A DNA stretch of 64,000 nucleotides from an uncultured Tenacibaculum sp. (GTDB taxonomy: Bacteria > Bacteroidota > Bacteroidia > Flavobacteriales > Flavobacteriaceae). Shown here in pieces: positions 48,805 to 58,601 of this stretch (position 1 is the stretch's first letter; each line of letters opens with the position of its first letter). The stretch lies in NCBI RefSeq assembly GCF_947502995.1, contig NZ_CANNBW010000002.1, forward strand, positions 124,001 through 188,000, written 5' to 3'. The notes beneath the pieces were generated by a model that was given only the letters and a program-made list of their open reading frames with translations, did no database searches and had not been told where the DNA came from. The position numbers were made by a program, and so were the translations under genes.

Positions 48805-50271
48805 TTGAAAATAGTTAAAGACATATTATATAAGGTAGGAGTGAATTCAGTGTTTGGAGATACAAATATTGAAATTGCTAATGTGGTTTTTGATAGTAGG
48901 AAGGTTGTTGAAAATGATTTATTTGTGGCACAGCGTGGAGTAAATGTTGATGGTCATAAATTTATAGATAAGGCAATTGATTTAGGTGCGAAAGTTATTG
49001 TTTGTGAGGTTGTACCAGAAAATAAAAAAGAGGGGGTTGTTTATGTTGAGGTTGATGATGCAAATAAGGCGTTGGCAAACATAGCAGCAAATTATTATGA
49101 TAATCCTTCGGATAAAATCAAATTAATAGGAGTTACAGGAACTAACGGAAAAACGACAGTGACAACGTTGTTGTATCAGTTGTTTAAAAAGTTAGGGTAT
49201 TGTGCAGGATTACTTTCTACGGTTAAGATAATGGTAGATGAAGTAGTGTATAAAGCTACGCACACAACTCCAGATTCATTAACGATCAATAAATATTTAT
49301 CGGAAATGGTGAATCAAGGTGTTGAATTCTGTTTTATGGAAGTGAGTTCTCATGGGATTCATCAGCAGAGAATAGAGGGATTAACTTTTGAGGGAGCTGT
49401 GTTTACAAATTTATCTCACGATCATTTAGATTATCATAATTCGTTTGCAGAATACAGAGATGTGAAAAAATCTTTTTTTGACGGTTTGTCTAAAAACGCT
49501 TTTGCTTTAACAAATATAGATGACAAGAATGGTAATATCATGCTTCAGAATACTAAAGCAAACAAGAAATCTTATGCGCTTAAAACACTAGCTGATTTTA
49601 AAGCGAAGATTTTAGAAAAAAGCTTTTCTGGTTCACTTGTTACTATAAATGGAATTGAAGTTTGGTCGAAACTTATAGGTGATTTTAATACATATAATCT
49701 TTTGGCAATTTATGGAGTTAGTGAGTTGTTAGGTTTAGATAAAATAGAGGTTTTACGAGCGATTAGTGAGCTTCAAAGTGTAAGTGGTCGATTTGAGTAT
49801 ATCGTATCTAACGACAATGTCACAGCTATTGTGGATTATGCACATACACCAGATGCTTTAAAAAATGTTCTAGAAACAATTAACAATATAAGAACAGGTA
49901 ATGAGCAAGTGATTACTGTTGTGGGGTGTGGTGGAGACAGAGATAAAACAAAGCGTCCTAAAATGGCGAATATTGCTTCTTTATTGAGTAGTCAAGCAAT
50001 TTTTACTTCAGATAATCCTAGAACAGAAGATCCTCAGGTGATAATAGATGAAATGGAAGTAGGGGTAACTCCAGAAAATTATAGAAAAACAATAGCTATT
50101 GTAGATAGAAAACAAGCGATAAAAACCGCTTGTAAGTTAGCGCAATCAGGTGATATAATCCTGATCGCTGGAAAAGGACATGAAAATTATCAAGAGGTGA
50201 ATGGTGAACGTCATCATTTCGATGATTTGGAAGAAGTGAAACAATGTTTTAATCAACTAAAAAATATATAA
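48805..50271 (+). CDS. murE: UDP-MurNAc-tripeptide synthetase MurE
   Basis: 488 residues, TTG start immediately after the ftsI stop. ATP site GVTGTNGKTTVTTLL, and FTSDNPRTEDPQ with the DNPR signature for meso-diaminopimelate, as against lysine. So the peptidoglycan is of DAP type. Full length. Confidence 0.96.
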   Translation: MKIVKDILYKVGVNSVFGDTNIEIANVVFDSRKVVENDLFVAQRGVNVDGHKFIDKAIDLGAKVIVCEVVPENKKEGVVYVEVDDANKALANIAANYYDNPSDKIKLIGVTGTNGKTTVTTLLYQLFKKLGYCAGLLSTVKIMVDEVVYKATHTTPDSLTINKYLSEMVNQGVEFCFMEVSSHGIHQQRIEGLTFEGAVFTNLSHDHLDYHNSFAEYRDVKKSFFDGLSKNAFALTNIDDKNGNIMLQNTKANKKSYALKTLADFKAKILEKSFSGSLVTINGIEVWSKLIGDFNTYNLLAIYGVSELLGLDKIEVLRAISELQSVSGRFEYIVSNDNVTAIVDYAHTPDALKNVLETINNIRTGNEQVITVVGCGGDRDKTKRPKMANIASLLSSQAIFTSDNPRTEDPQVIIDEMEVGVTPENYRKTIAIVDRKQAIKTACKLAQSGDIILIAGKGHENYQEVNGERHHFDDLEEVKQCFNQLKNI

Positions 50272-50274
50272 AGA

Positions 50275-51501
50275 ATGTTGTATTACCTATTTGAGTATTT
50301 AGAAAGTGAATTCAATTTAACTGGAGCAAGTGTGTTTCAATTTATCACATTTCGTTCGGCTGCAGCATTTATATTATCATTGTTGATTTCTACAATTTTT
50401 GGTAAAAGAATTATCAATTTCTTGAGAAGACAACAGGTTGGTGAAAGTATTAGAGATTTAGGTTTAGATGGGCAAATGCAAAAAAGCGGAACGCCTACAA
50501 TGGGTGGTGTAATTATCATCATGGCGACGTTAATTCCAGTATTGTTATTAGCTAAGCTTGAAAATATATATGTGATTATCTTGTTGATAACAACTGTTTG
50601 GATGGGGTTCATTGGATTTGCTGATGATTATATAAAAGTCTTCAAAAAAGACAAGGCAGGTTTAAAAGGAGTTTTCAAGGTTGTTGGTCAGGTTGGATTA
50701 GGGCTTATAGTTGGAGCGATTTTATACTTCAATGATGATGTAACTATAAAAGAACAATTGCCACAAGAGCAACAGATAGTTATGGAGAATGGTAAGAAGA
50801 AAGTTTTTAGTGAAGCACATAAGTCAACTAAAACAACTGTTCCATTCTTAAAAGATAACGAATTAGATTATGCGAAAGCTTTAAGTTTTTTAGGTGAAGG
50901 TTATGAAAAATACGCATGGTTAATTTTTATTCCAATTGTTGTTTTTATTGTAACAGGGGTTTCTAATGGAGCAAATTTAACAGATGGAATAGATGGTTTA
51001 GCTGCAGGTTCTTCTGCAATTATGGTAGTAACTCTGGCGATTTTCACTTGGGTTTCTGGTAATATCATTTTTGCTGATTATCTAGACGTAATGTATATAC
51101 CAAACTCTGGTGAAATGACAGTTTTTGTTGCTGCTTTTGCTGGAGCGCTAATAGGTTTTTTATGGTATAATACTTATCCGGCTCAGGTTTTTATGGGAGA
51201 TACAGGGAGTTTAACAATTGGAGGAATTATTGCTGTGATCGCAATTGCAATCCGTAAAGAATTATTGTTGCCTGTTTTAGCAGGGATTTTTGTTGCTGAA
51301 AATTTATCAGTGATTTTACAGGTTTCATATTTCAAATACACGAAGAAAAAATATGGTGAAGGAAGACGAATTTTTAAAATGTCGCCTTTGCATCATCATT
51401 ATCAAAAGTTAAACTATCACGAAAGTAAAATTGTAACTCGATTTTGGATTGTTGGGATTTTATTGGCTGTGTTTACAATAGTAACATTGAAGTTGAGATA
51501 A
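50275..51501 (+). CDS. mraY: Phospho-MurNAc-pentapeptide transferase MraY
   Basis: 408 residues, about ten transmembrane helices. [19 protein letters not shown] and [18 protein letters not shown] carry the catalytic Asp pairs, with [11 protein letters not shown] near the end. A 60-residue insertion (about 155-205, [20 protein letters not shown]) is typical of Bacteroidota. Makes lipid I. No murF lies beside it. Confidence 0.96.
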   Translation: MLYYLFEYLESEFNLTGASVFQFITFRSAAAFILSLLISTIFGKRIINFLRRQQVGESIRDLGLDGQMQKSGTPTMGGVIIIMATLIPVLLLAKLENIYVIILLITTVWMGFIGFADDYIKVFKKDKAGLKGVFKVVGQVGLGLIVGAILYFNDDVTIKEQLPQEQQIVMENGKKKVFSEAHKSTKTTVPFLKDNELDYAKALSFLGEGYEKYAWLIFIPIVVFIVTGVSNGANLTDGIDGLAAGSSAIMVVTLAIFTWVSGNIIFADYLDVMYIPNSGEMTVFVAAFAGALIGFLWYNTYPAQVFMGDTGSLTIGGIIAVIAIAIRKELLLPVLAGIFVAENLSVILQVSYFKYTKKKYGEGRRIFKMSPLHHHYQKLNYHESKIVTRFWIVGILLAVFTIVTLKLR

Positions 51502-52835
51502 TGAAAAGGTTAGTTGTCTTAGGAGGAGGAGAGAGTGGAGTAGGAACGGCTATTCTAGGGAAGAAAAAAGGTTTTGATGTTTTTGTTTCTGATAAAGGAA
51601 CGATAGCAAAGAAGTATAAAGAAGTTCTTGAACATAATGAGATAGATTTTGAGGAGAATCAGCATACAGAGAGTAAAATTTTTAATGCTGATGTGGTAAT
51701 GAAAAGTCCTGGTATTCCAGATAAAGTAGCTCTAATTCAAGAGTTATTATCAAAAGAAATTAAAGTGATTTCAGAGATAGAATTTGCAGTAGGGTATACA
51801 GAAGCAACTATAGTTGGAATTACAGGTTCAAATGGAAAAACAACCACAACAATGTTAACACATCATATTTTAAAAAATGGTGGTTTAAATGTTGGAATGG
51901 GAGGGAATATCGGAGATAGTTTTGCAAAACAAGTTGCAGAGCAAAATTATGAGAATTATGTGTTAGAGTTAAGTAGTTTTCAATTGGATGGAATCGATTC
52001 ATTTCGTTGTCATATTGCCATGATTACTAACATTACTCCAGATCATCTCGATAGATATGATTATGATTTTAATAAATATATAGCTTCAAAGTTCAGAATA
52101 GCAATGAATCAAACGAAAGATGATTTTTTGATTTATGATTCTGATGACGAAGTAATAGTGAATTGGTTGAATAAACATCCTGTTCAATCAAAATTAGTTC
52201 CATTTTCAATCACTAAAGAATTGAAATACGGAGCATTTGTTAAGGGTGATGCAATAATAATTAGAATAAACGAAGAAGAATTTATAATGGATAAATCTTA
52301 TTTAACGATACAAGGAAAGCACAATACAAAAAACGCAATGGCATCTATGTTGGCATCTAAATTATTACAAGTACGTAATAACAGGATTTCAGAAAGTATG
52401 TCAAGTTTTGAAGGGGCTGAGCATCGTTTGGAAAAAGTAGTGAAAATTGAAGGAGTTACTTATGTGAATGATAGTAAAGCAACAAATGTAAATGCAACAT
52501 TTTATGCTCTAGAATGTATGGATGCTCCAACAGTTTGGATTGTAGGTGGTGTAGATAAAGGAAATGATTATACAGACTTATTGCCTTTAGTTAGAGAAAA
52601 GGTAAAAGGGATTGTATGTTTAGGTCTAGATAATCAAAAGATTATTGAGACATTTCAAAATGTTGTAGATATTGTTGTGGAAACAGCAGGAGCTCAAGAA
52701 GCAGTAAAAGTGGCTCATAAAATAGCGCAAAAAGGTGATACAGTTTTATTATCTCCAGCATGTGCAAGTTTCGATTTGTTTGAAAATTATGAAGATAGAG
52801 GTCGTCAATTTAAAAGTGCAGTAAGAAGTTTATAA
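51501..52835 (+). CDS. murD: UDP-MurNAc-alanine:D-glutamate ligase MurD
   Basis: 444 residues from ATG 51501, which overlaps the mraY stop (TAATG). Rossmann start [23 protein letters not shown] site IVGITGSNGKTTTTMLTH, and VNDSKATNVNATFYAL. Adds D-Glu to the stem peptide. Confidence 0.96.
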   Translation: MKRLVVLGGGESGVGTAILGKKKGFDVFVSDKGTIAKKYKEVLEHNEIDFEENQHTESKIFNADVVMKSPGIPDKVALIQELLSKEIKVISEIEFAVGYTEATIVGITGSNGKTTTTMLTHHILKNGGLNVGMGGNIGDSFAKQVAEQNYENYVLELSSFQLDGIDSFRCHIAMITNITPDHLDRYDYDFNKYIASKFRIAMNQTKDDFLIYDSDDEVIVNWLNKHPVQSKLVPFSITKELKYGAFVKGDAIIIRINEEEFIMDKSYLTIQGKHNTKNAMASMLASKLLQVRNNRISESMSSFEGAEHRLEKVVKIEGVTYVNDSKATNVNATFYALECMDAPTVWIVGGVDKGNDYTDLLPLVREKVKGIVCLGLDNQKIIETFQNVVDIVVETAGAQEAVKVAHKIAQKGDTVLLSPACASFDLFENYEDRGRQFKSAVRSL

Positions 52836-52839
52836 AATA

Positions 52840-54030
52840 TTGAAAACAATATTTAAACATATAAGAGGAGATAGAGCCATTTGGGCTATAGTTGCTGTTT
52901 TAGCAATTCTTTCTTTCATGCCAGTATATAGCGCAAGTACAAACTTGGTGTATGTGGTTGGTAATGGATCAACAACAGGACATTTAATTAAGCACATCGT
53001 ACTGCTGCTTATGGGGTTTGGTATTTTATATGGAGTTCATAAAATTCCGTACCGATATTTCAGTGGAGGTTCTGTGTTAATGCTGCCTATAGTTTTACTC
53101 TTGTTAATAGTTACAATAGCTCAAGGAACAACAATTGGTGGTGCTAATGCAAGTCGATGGATTCGAATTCCTTTTGTGGGAGTTGGTTTTCAAACTTCAA
53201 CTCTTGCTGGTCTTGTTGTTTTGGTATATGTGGCACGTTATTTAGCAAAGAATAAGGAAAAGAAAATTGTCTTTAAAGAGAGTTTGTTACAATTATGGTT
53301 GCCAGTAGGTTTGATATTAATATTGATTTTACCTGCAAACTTTTCTACTACAGCTATTATATTTTCAATGGTAATTATGCTAACTTTTATTGGAGGATAT
53401 CCATTAAAATATATAGCGAATATTTTAGGAATAGGAGTTGTAGCATTAGGACTCTTTATTTTGGTGATAAAAGCTTTTCCAGATGCGATGCCTAACCGAT
53501 TAGCAACTTGGGAAAGTAGAATTGATGGTTTTTTTAATTCAGAAAACCAACCTGAAAATTACCAAGTTGAAAAAGCAAAAATAGCCATTGCAACAGGAGG
53601 TCCTTTTGGAAAAGGAGCTGGTAAAAGTGTGCAGAAAAATTTCTTACCACAGTCTTCTTCAGATTTTATTTACGCAATTATTGTTGAAGAATATGGAATG
53701 ATGGGAGCGTTATTGGTCATTTTTATGTATTTCTTGCTGTTATTCAGGATAATAATAGCTGCAAAAAAAGCGACAACAATTTTTGCAACTTTATTAGTAA
53801 TTGGCGTAGGTTTGCCGATCATTTTTCAGGCCATTATTAATATGGCTGTAGCGGTAAATTTATTTCCAGTTACAGGGCAAACTTTACCACTAATTAGTAG
53901 TGGAGGAACTTCAATTTGGATGACTTGTTTTGCTTTAGGAATGGTCTTAAGTGTTAGTGCCTCGAAGAATGATACAGAAGAATCAATTTTAGATGATAAT
54001 CCGTTAGATATTTTACATGAAACCATATAA
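52840..54030 (+). CDS. ftsW: Peptidoglycan glycosyltransferase FtsW
   Basis: 396 residues, about ten transmembrane helices, SEDS family, TTG start (52840). YQVEKAKIAIATGGPFGKGA, QSSSDFIYAIIVEEYGMMGA and PLISSGGTSIWMT are family motifs; the catalytic Asp is in SDFI. Confidence 0.95.
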   Translation: MKTIFKHIRGDRAIWAIVAVLAILSFMPVYSASTNLVYVVGNGSTTGHLIKHIVLLLMGFGILYGVHKIPYRYFSGGSVLMLPIVLLLLIVTIAQGTTIGGANASRWIRIPFVGVGFQTSTLAGLVVLVYVARYLAKNKEKKIVFKESLLQLWLPVGLILILILPANFSTTAIIFSMVIMLTFIGGYPLKYIANILGIGVVALGLFILVIKAFPDAMPNRLATWESRIDGFFNSENQPENYQVEKAKIAIATGGPFGKGAGKSVQKNFLPQSSSDFIYAIIVEEYGMMGALLVIFMYFLLLFRIIIAAKKATTIFATLLVIGVGLPIIFQAIINMAVAVNLFPVTGQTLPLISSGGTSIWMTCFALGMVLSVSASKNDTEESILDDNPLDILHETI

Positions 54031-54042
54031 ATATAAGTGACG

Positions 54043-55131
54043 ATGGAAAAATCAATAAATGTTATAATAAGTGGAGGTGGAACAGGAGGTCATATCTATC
54101 CTGCAATTGCTATAGCTAACGAAATAAAGTTACGCTATCCAACTGCACATATATTATTTATTGGTGCCAAGGGTAAAATGGAAATGGAAAAAGTACCCAA
54201 AGCTGGTTATGAAATTAAAGGGTTGTGGATTTCGGGTATTCAAAGAAAATTAACATTACAAAACTTAATGTTTCCATTAAAGCTAATAAGTAGTTTATGG
54301 AATGCAAGTAAAATTATAAGAAAATTTAAACCAGATGTTGCAATTGGAACAGGTGGTTTTGCAAGCGGGCCAGCTTTAATGATGGCAAATAGAAAAGGTA
54401 TTCCTACTGTGATTCAAGAACAAAATTCGTATCCAGGAATTACCAATAAATTATTAAGTAAGAAAGCAAAAAAGATTTGTGTTGCTTACGATAATTTAGA
54501 GCGATTCTTTCCGTTAGATAAAATCGTGAAAACGGGTAACCCTGTGCGACAAGATTTGTTATTGATACATACAAAAAGGGAAGAAGCACAAGAGTTTTTT
54601 GGTTTAAACACGGCTAAAAAAACAATCTTAGTTATTGGAGGGAGTTTAGGAGCAAGAAGAATTAATCAATTAATAGCTACGGAACTTGAATTTTTTCAAA
54701 AGCAAGAAGTTCAAGTAATTTGGCAATGTGGAAAACTGTATTACGAAGAGTACAAAGAGTATGGGAATGATAATGTTCAGGTACATCAATTTTTAAACCG
54801 AATGGATTTGGCCTATGCAGCAGCTGATTTTGTAATATCAAGAGCAGGAGCAAGTTCAGTATCTGAATTGTGTATTGTTGGAAAGCCTGTATTGTTTATT
54901 CCTTCGCCAAATGTTGCAGAAGATCATCAAACTAAAAACGCTAAGTCTATTGTAGATAAGCATGGTGCAATAATGTTACGAGAGAGTGAATTACATACTT
55001 TTCCTGTAGTTTTTGAAACATTACTTAGAGATAAAGGTAAGCAGGAAAGTTTAAGTGAAAATATTAAAGAGTTAGCATTACCAAATGCTACAAATCATAT
55101 AGTAAACGAAATCGAAAGATTAATAAATTAG
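54043..55131 (+). CDS. murG: N-acetylglucosaminyltransferase MurG
   Basis: 362 residues from ATG 54043 (the GTG at 54037 is in frame but less likely). [50 protein letters not shown], and [18 protein letters not shown] are diagnostic. Makes lipid II. Confidence 0.96.
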   Translation: MEKSINVIISGGGTGGHIYPAIAIANEIKLRYPTAHILFIGAKGKMEMEKVPKAGYEIKGLWISGIQRKLTLQNLMFPLKLISSLWNASKIIRKFKPDVAIGTGGFASGPALMMANRKGIPTVIQEQNSYPGITNKLLSKKAKKICVAYDNLERFFPLDKIVKTGNPVRQDLLLIHTKREEAQEFFGLNTAKKTILVIGGSLGARRINQLIATELEFFQKQEVQVIWQCGKLYYEEYKEYGNDNVQVHQFLNRMDLAYAAADFVISRAGASSVSELCIVGKPVLFIPSPNVAEDHQTKNAKSIVDKHGAIMLRESELHTFPVVFETLLRDKGKQESLSENIKELALPNATNHIVNEIERLIN

Positions 55132-56477
55132 TGAATTTAAAAGATATACATATTATCTATTTTATAGGAATTGGAGGTATTGGAATGAGTGCTTTAGCTC
55201 GTTATTTTCATGCGAATGGAAAGCAAGTTTCAGGCTATGATAAAACGCCTTCTCCTATTACTGAGAATTTACAAACTTTAGGAATAGAAATTCATTTTGA
55301 AGATGATATTAATCTAATTCCAAAAGAAGTTTTTGTTAAAGAAAATTCACTTGTGGTTTACACACCTGCTATTCCAAAAACGCATACAGAGTTTAATTAT
55401 TTTAAAGATAACGGCTTCGAAGTGTTGAAAAGAGCTGAGATTTTAGGTAGAATTACGAATGATACTTATTGTTTAGCAGTGGCAGGAACTCATGGAAAAA
55501 CCACAACTTCTTCGATACTAGGACATATTATGCAACCTATAGAAGCTACAGCTTTTTTAGGGGGAATTGCAGAGAATTATAGTTCAAATTTAATTCTAGG
55601 AAAAGATAAAATTTCTGTTGTTGAGGCAGATGAGTTTGATCGTTCTTTTTTACACTTATCTCCAAATATTGCGTGTATTACATCTATGGACGCAGATCAT
55701 TTAGATATATATGGAGAACATCAGGCACTTTTAGATTCTTTCAAAGCATTTTCTAATAAAGTTTCTGATCAGTTAATTGTAGCAAAAGGATTACCTATTG
55801 AAGGTTTAACATATGCTATTGAAGAAGATGCTGATTATGTTGCTTCTAATTTAAGAATAGTAAATGGAGTATATGTTTTTGACGTTAAAACTCCTAAAAA
55901 TAATATAAATGATGTTGAGTTTTCTTTACCAGGAAGACATAATATTATGAATGCTCTTGCAGCATTAGCTTTAGCTGATGTTTATGGAGTGAGTTTAGAT
56001 AAAATTAAAGAACAATTAGCTAGTTTTTCTGGAGTACAGCGTCGTTTTGCTTATAAAGTAAGATCAGAAAGTTTAGTGCTAATTGATGATTATGCGCATC
56101 ATCCAACTGAGATCAATGCTGTAGAAAGTGCAGTTCGAGAAATGTATCCAAGTGAAGAAGTTTTAGTGGTTTTTCAGCCGCATTTATTCACTAGAACAAG
56201 AGATTTTGTAGATGATTTTGCGTTATCGTTATCTAAATTCGATCAAGTCATGTTGCTAGATATTTATCCAGCAAGAGAATTACCAATTGAAGGGGTTACT
56301 TCAAAATGGTTATTAGACAAAATCACAGCTGAAAAAAAACAGTTGTTGTCTAAAGAAGAAGTGGTTAAGCAAATTAAACTGACTAATGCTAAAGTGATAG
56401 TAATGTTAGGAGCAGGTGATATTGGCTTAATGGTAAATGAAGTAAAAGATGAGTTAATAAAGGAATACAATTTGTAG
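55131..56477 (+). CDS. murC: UDP-MurNAc-L-alanine ligase MurC
   Basis: 448 residues, GTG start overlapping the murG stop by one base. FIGIGGIGMSALARYFHANG, ATP site AVAGTHGKTTTSSILGHI, VVEADEFDRSF, and DDYAHHPTEI are present. Adds the first L-Ala. Confidence 0.96.
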   Translation: MNLKDIHIIYFIGIGGIGMSALARYFHANGKQVSGYDKTPSPITENLQTLGIEIHFEDDINLIPKEVFVKENSLVVYTPAIPKTHTEFNYFKDNGFEVLKRAEILGRITNDTYCLAVAGTHGKTTTSSILGHIMQPIEATAFLGGIAENYSSNLILGKDKISVVEADEFDRSFLHLSPNIACITSMDADHLDIYGEHQALLDSFKAFSNKVSDQLIVAKGLPIEGLTYAIEEDADYVASNLRIVNGVYVFDVKTPKNNINDVEFSLPGRHNIMNALAALALADVYGVSLDKIKEQLASFSGVQRRFAYKVRSESLVLIDDYAHHPTEINAVESAVREMYPSEEVLVVFQPHLFTRTRDFVDDFALSLSKFDQVMLLDIYPARELPIEGVTSKWLLDKITAEKKQLLSKEEVVKQIKLTNAKVIVMLGAGDIGLMVNEVKDELIKEYNL

Positions 56478-57220
56478 TGATTAAAAAAGTAACAAAATAT
56501 TTTGTATTCATAGGTTTAGTAGCAGGTTTACTAGTCTTGTATAGTTTTACAAAAAAACGAAATCAACGAAAAGTTGTTGACGCAATTGCTGTAGAATTTA
56601 ACGAAGGTTCTAATCCTTTTTTAACTCATGAGTCGGTTAATAAATTGTTAATACAAAGTCAAGTGACAGTTAAAAACCAACCAAAAAGTATATTAGATTT
56701 ACATCATCTAGAAAATAGGGTAGCGTCAAATCCATATGTAGAAAAAGCGAGAGTTTTTATAACGCTTGGGGGAGTGTTAAAAACTCATATCACACAAAAA
56801 GAGCCTATCGCTAGGATTATTTCTGATAATGAGGTTTATTATATTGATAAAGAGGGGGCTAAAATTCCGTTGTCGTCAAGTTTTTCTGCACGTGTACCTA
56901 TAATTAATGGAGACAATCTGTCTGAGAAATTACAAGAAATAACGCAATTAGTGCTGTTTATTTCCAAGGATCAATTTCTCCAAAAAGAAGTGACAGGAAT
57001 TCAAATACTGAACACTAATGAGTATGTTTTTACAGTAAGAAGTGGAAACTACAGAGTAGAGTTTGGTAAATATGAAGATGTAAATTTGAAATTTAAAAAA
57101 TTGAAAGCTTTTTATAATAAAGCGATCAAGGATAAAACAATAAAAAAGTATAAAACAATAAATCTTAAGTATCACAACCAAGTGGTATGTACAAAAGAAA
57201 ATCAAGATGGAGAACAATAA
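56477..57220 (+). CDS. ftsQ: Cell division protein FtsQ-like
   Basis: 247 residues, GTG start overlapping the murC stop by one base. One N-terminal transmembrane helix (YFVFIGLVAGLLVLYSFT), then a POTRA-like part (LENRVASNPYVEKARVFITL). Bacteroidota FtsQ is diverged; position supports the name. Overlaps ftsA by 14 bp. Confidence 0.85.
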   Translation: MIKKVTKYFVFIGLVAGLLVLYSFTKKRNQRKVVDAIAVEFNEGSNPFLTHESVNKLLIQSQVTVKNQPKSILDLHHLENRVASNPYVEKARVFITLGGVLKTHITQKEPIARIISDNEVYYIDKEGAKIPLSSSFSARVPIINGDNLSEKLQEITQLVLFISKDQFLQKEVTGIQILNTNEYVFTVRSGNYRVEFGKYEDVNLKFKKLKAFYNKAIKDKTIKKYKTINLKYHNQVVCTKENQDGEQ

Positions 57221-58553
57221 AATCGCAGTTGGTTTAGATATTGGTACAACCAAGATTGTTGCCATGATTGGTCGTAAGAACGAATATGATAAAATAGAAG
57301 TTCTTGGCATTGGTAAAGCAAAAAGCTTGGGAGTGAAAAGAGGAGTGGTAAATAATATCACGCAAACAATTCAGTCGATACAACAAGCCGTAGATGAAGC
57401 AGAAAGTGTATCTGGCCAACGAATTGATAATGTAGTCGTAGGAATTGCTGGTCAACATATCAGAAGTTTACATCACAGTGATTATATCACTAGAGATAAT
57501 GCAGATGAAGTAATTAAAGATGAAGATATAGATGATTTAGTTAATCAGGTACATAAATTAGTGATGTTACCTGGTGAAGAAATTATTCATGTATTACCAC
57601 AGGAATTTAAAGTAGACAGTCAACCAGATATTAAGGAACCAATTGGAATGTATGGTGGAAGACTTGAAGCTAATTTTCATGTTGTTGTAGGGCAGGTTTC
57701 TTCTATCAGAAATATTGGAAGATGTGTAAAAAGTGCAGGTTTAAATCTATCTGACATTACACTAGAACCTTTAGCTTCAGCTTCAGCAGTTTTAAGTCAA
57801 GAAGAAAAAGAAGCAGGAGTTGCTTTAATTGATATAGGTGGTGGTACAACGGATTTAGCCATTTTTAAAGATGGAATTATTCGTCACACTGCTGTTATTC
57901 CTTTTGGAGGAAATGTAATTACAGAGGATATTAAAGAAGGATGTTCGATAATTGAAAAGCAAGCAGAATTATTAAAAATTAAGTTTGGTTCAGCTTGGCC
58001 AGGAGAAAATAAAGAAACTGAAATTGTTTCTATTCCTGGTTTAAGAGGAAGAGAACCTAAAGAGATTACCTTAAAGAATCTTTCAAAAATAATTCACGCA
58101 AGAGTTCAAGAAATTATTGAACATGTGTATTTAGAAATTAAAAATTACGGACACGAAACTCAAAAAGGAAAATTAATTGCAGGAATCGTTTTAACAGGTG
58201 GAGGATCACAATTAAAACATTTACGTCAGTTAGTTGAATACATCACAGGAATGGATACTCGTATTGGTTATCCAAACGAACATTTAGCGGGTGGAAGTGA
58301 TGATGTGTTATCAAGCCCATCATATGCTACAGCTGTAGGTTTGTTAATGGAAGGTTTAGATAAATACAATAAAGAAGAGCCTGTAGTAGTTGTAGATGAA
58401 GTGGAAACGGAATTACAAGTTGAAGAAGAAAATATTGTAGCAGAAGAGGAAAAAACTGAAGAAAGGGAAGTGTATAGGCCAAAGCCTAAAGGAAAATCGT
58501 TTTTAGAGAAATTTACAGAACGATTTAAAGAGTTTTTAGATAACGCTGAATAA
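57207..58553 (+). CDS. ftsA: Cell division protein FtsA
   Basis: 448 residues, actin-like: GLDIGTTKIVAMIG (phosphate 1), ALIDIGGGTTDLAIFKDG (phosphate 2) and IVLTGGGSQLKHLRQLVEY (adenosine). The C-terminal amphipathic helix (SFLEKFTERFKEFLDNAE) would bind the membrane after an acidic linker. Anchors FtsZ. Confidence 0.96.
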   Translation: MENNKIAVGLDIGTTKIVAMIGRKNEYDKIEVLGIGKAKSLGVKRGVVNNITQTIQSIQQAVDEAESVSGQRIDNVVVGIAGQHIRSLHHSDYITRDNADEVIKDEDIDDLVNQVHKLVMLPGEEIIHVLPQEFKVDSQPDIKEPIGMYGGRLEANFHVVVGQVSSIRNIGRCVKSAGLNLSDITLEPLASASAVLSQEEKEAGVALIDIGGGTTDLAIFKDGIIRHTAVIPFGGNVITEDIKEGCSIIEKQAELLKIKFGSAWPGENKETEIVSIPGLRGREPKEITLKNLSKIIHARVQEIIEHVYLEIKNYGHETQKGKLIAGIVLTGGGSQLKHLRQLVEYITGMDTRIGYPNEHLAGGSDDVLSSPSYATAVGLLMEGLDKYNKEEPVVVVDEVETELQVEEENIVAEEEKTEEREVYRPKPKGKSFLEKFTERFKEFLDNAE

Positions 58554-58601
58554 GAGAAGATAAAGAAATATAGGGATTAATTAACAAAAAGAAGAGTTAT
58601 T

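Noticed and set aside
53295..53495. Small ORFs opposite or inside dcw genes (for example 53295-53495, 57234-57458)
   Set aside because: They overlap well-supported division and cell wall genes in other frames and have no motifs of their own.
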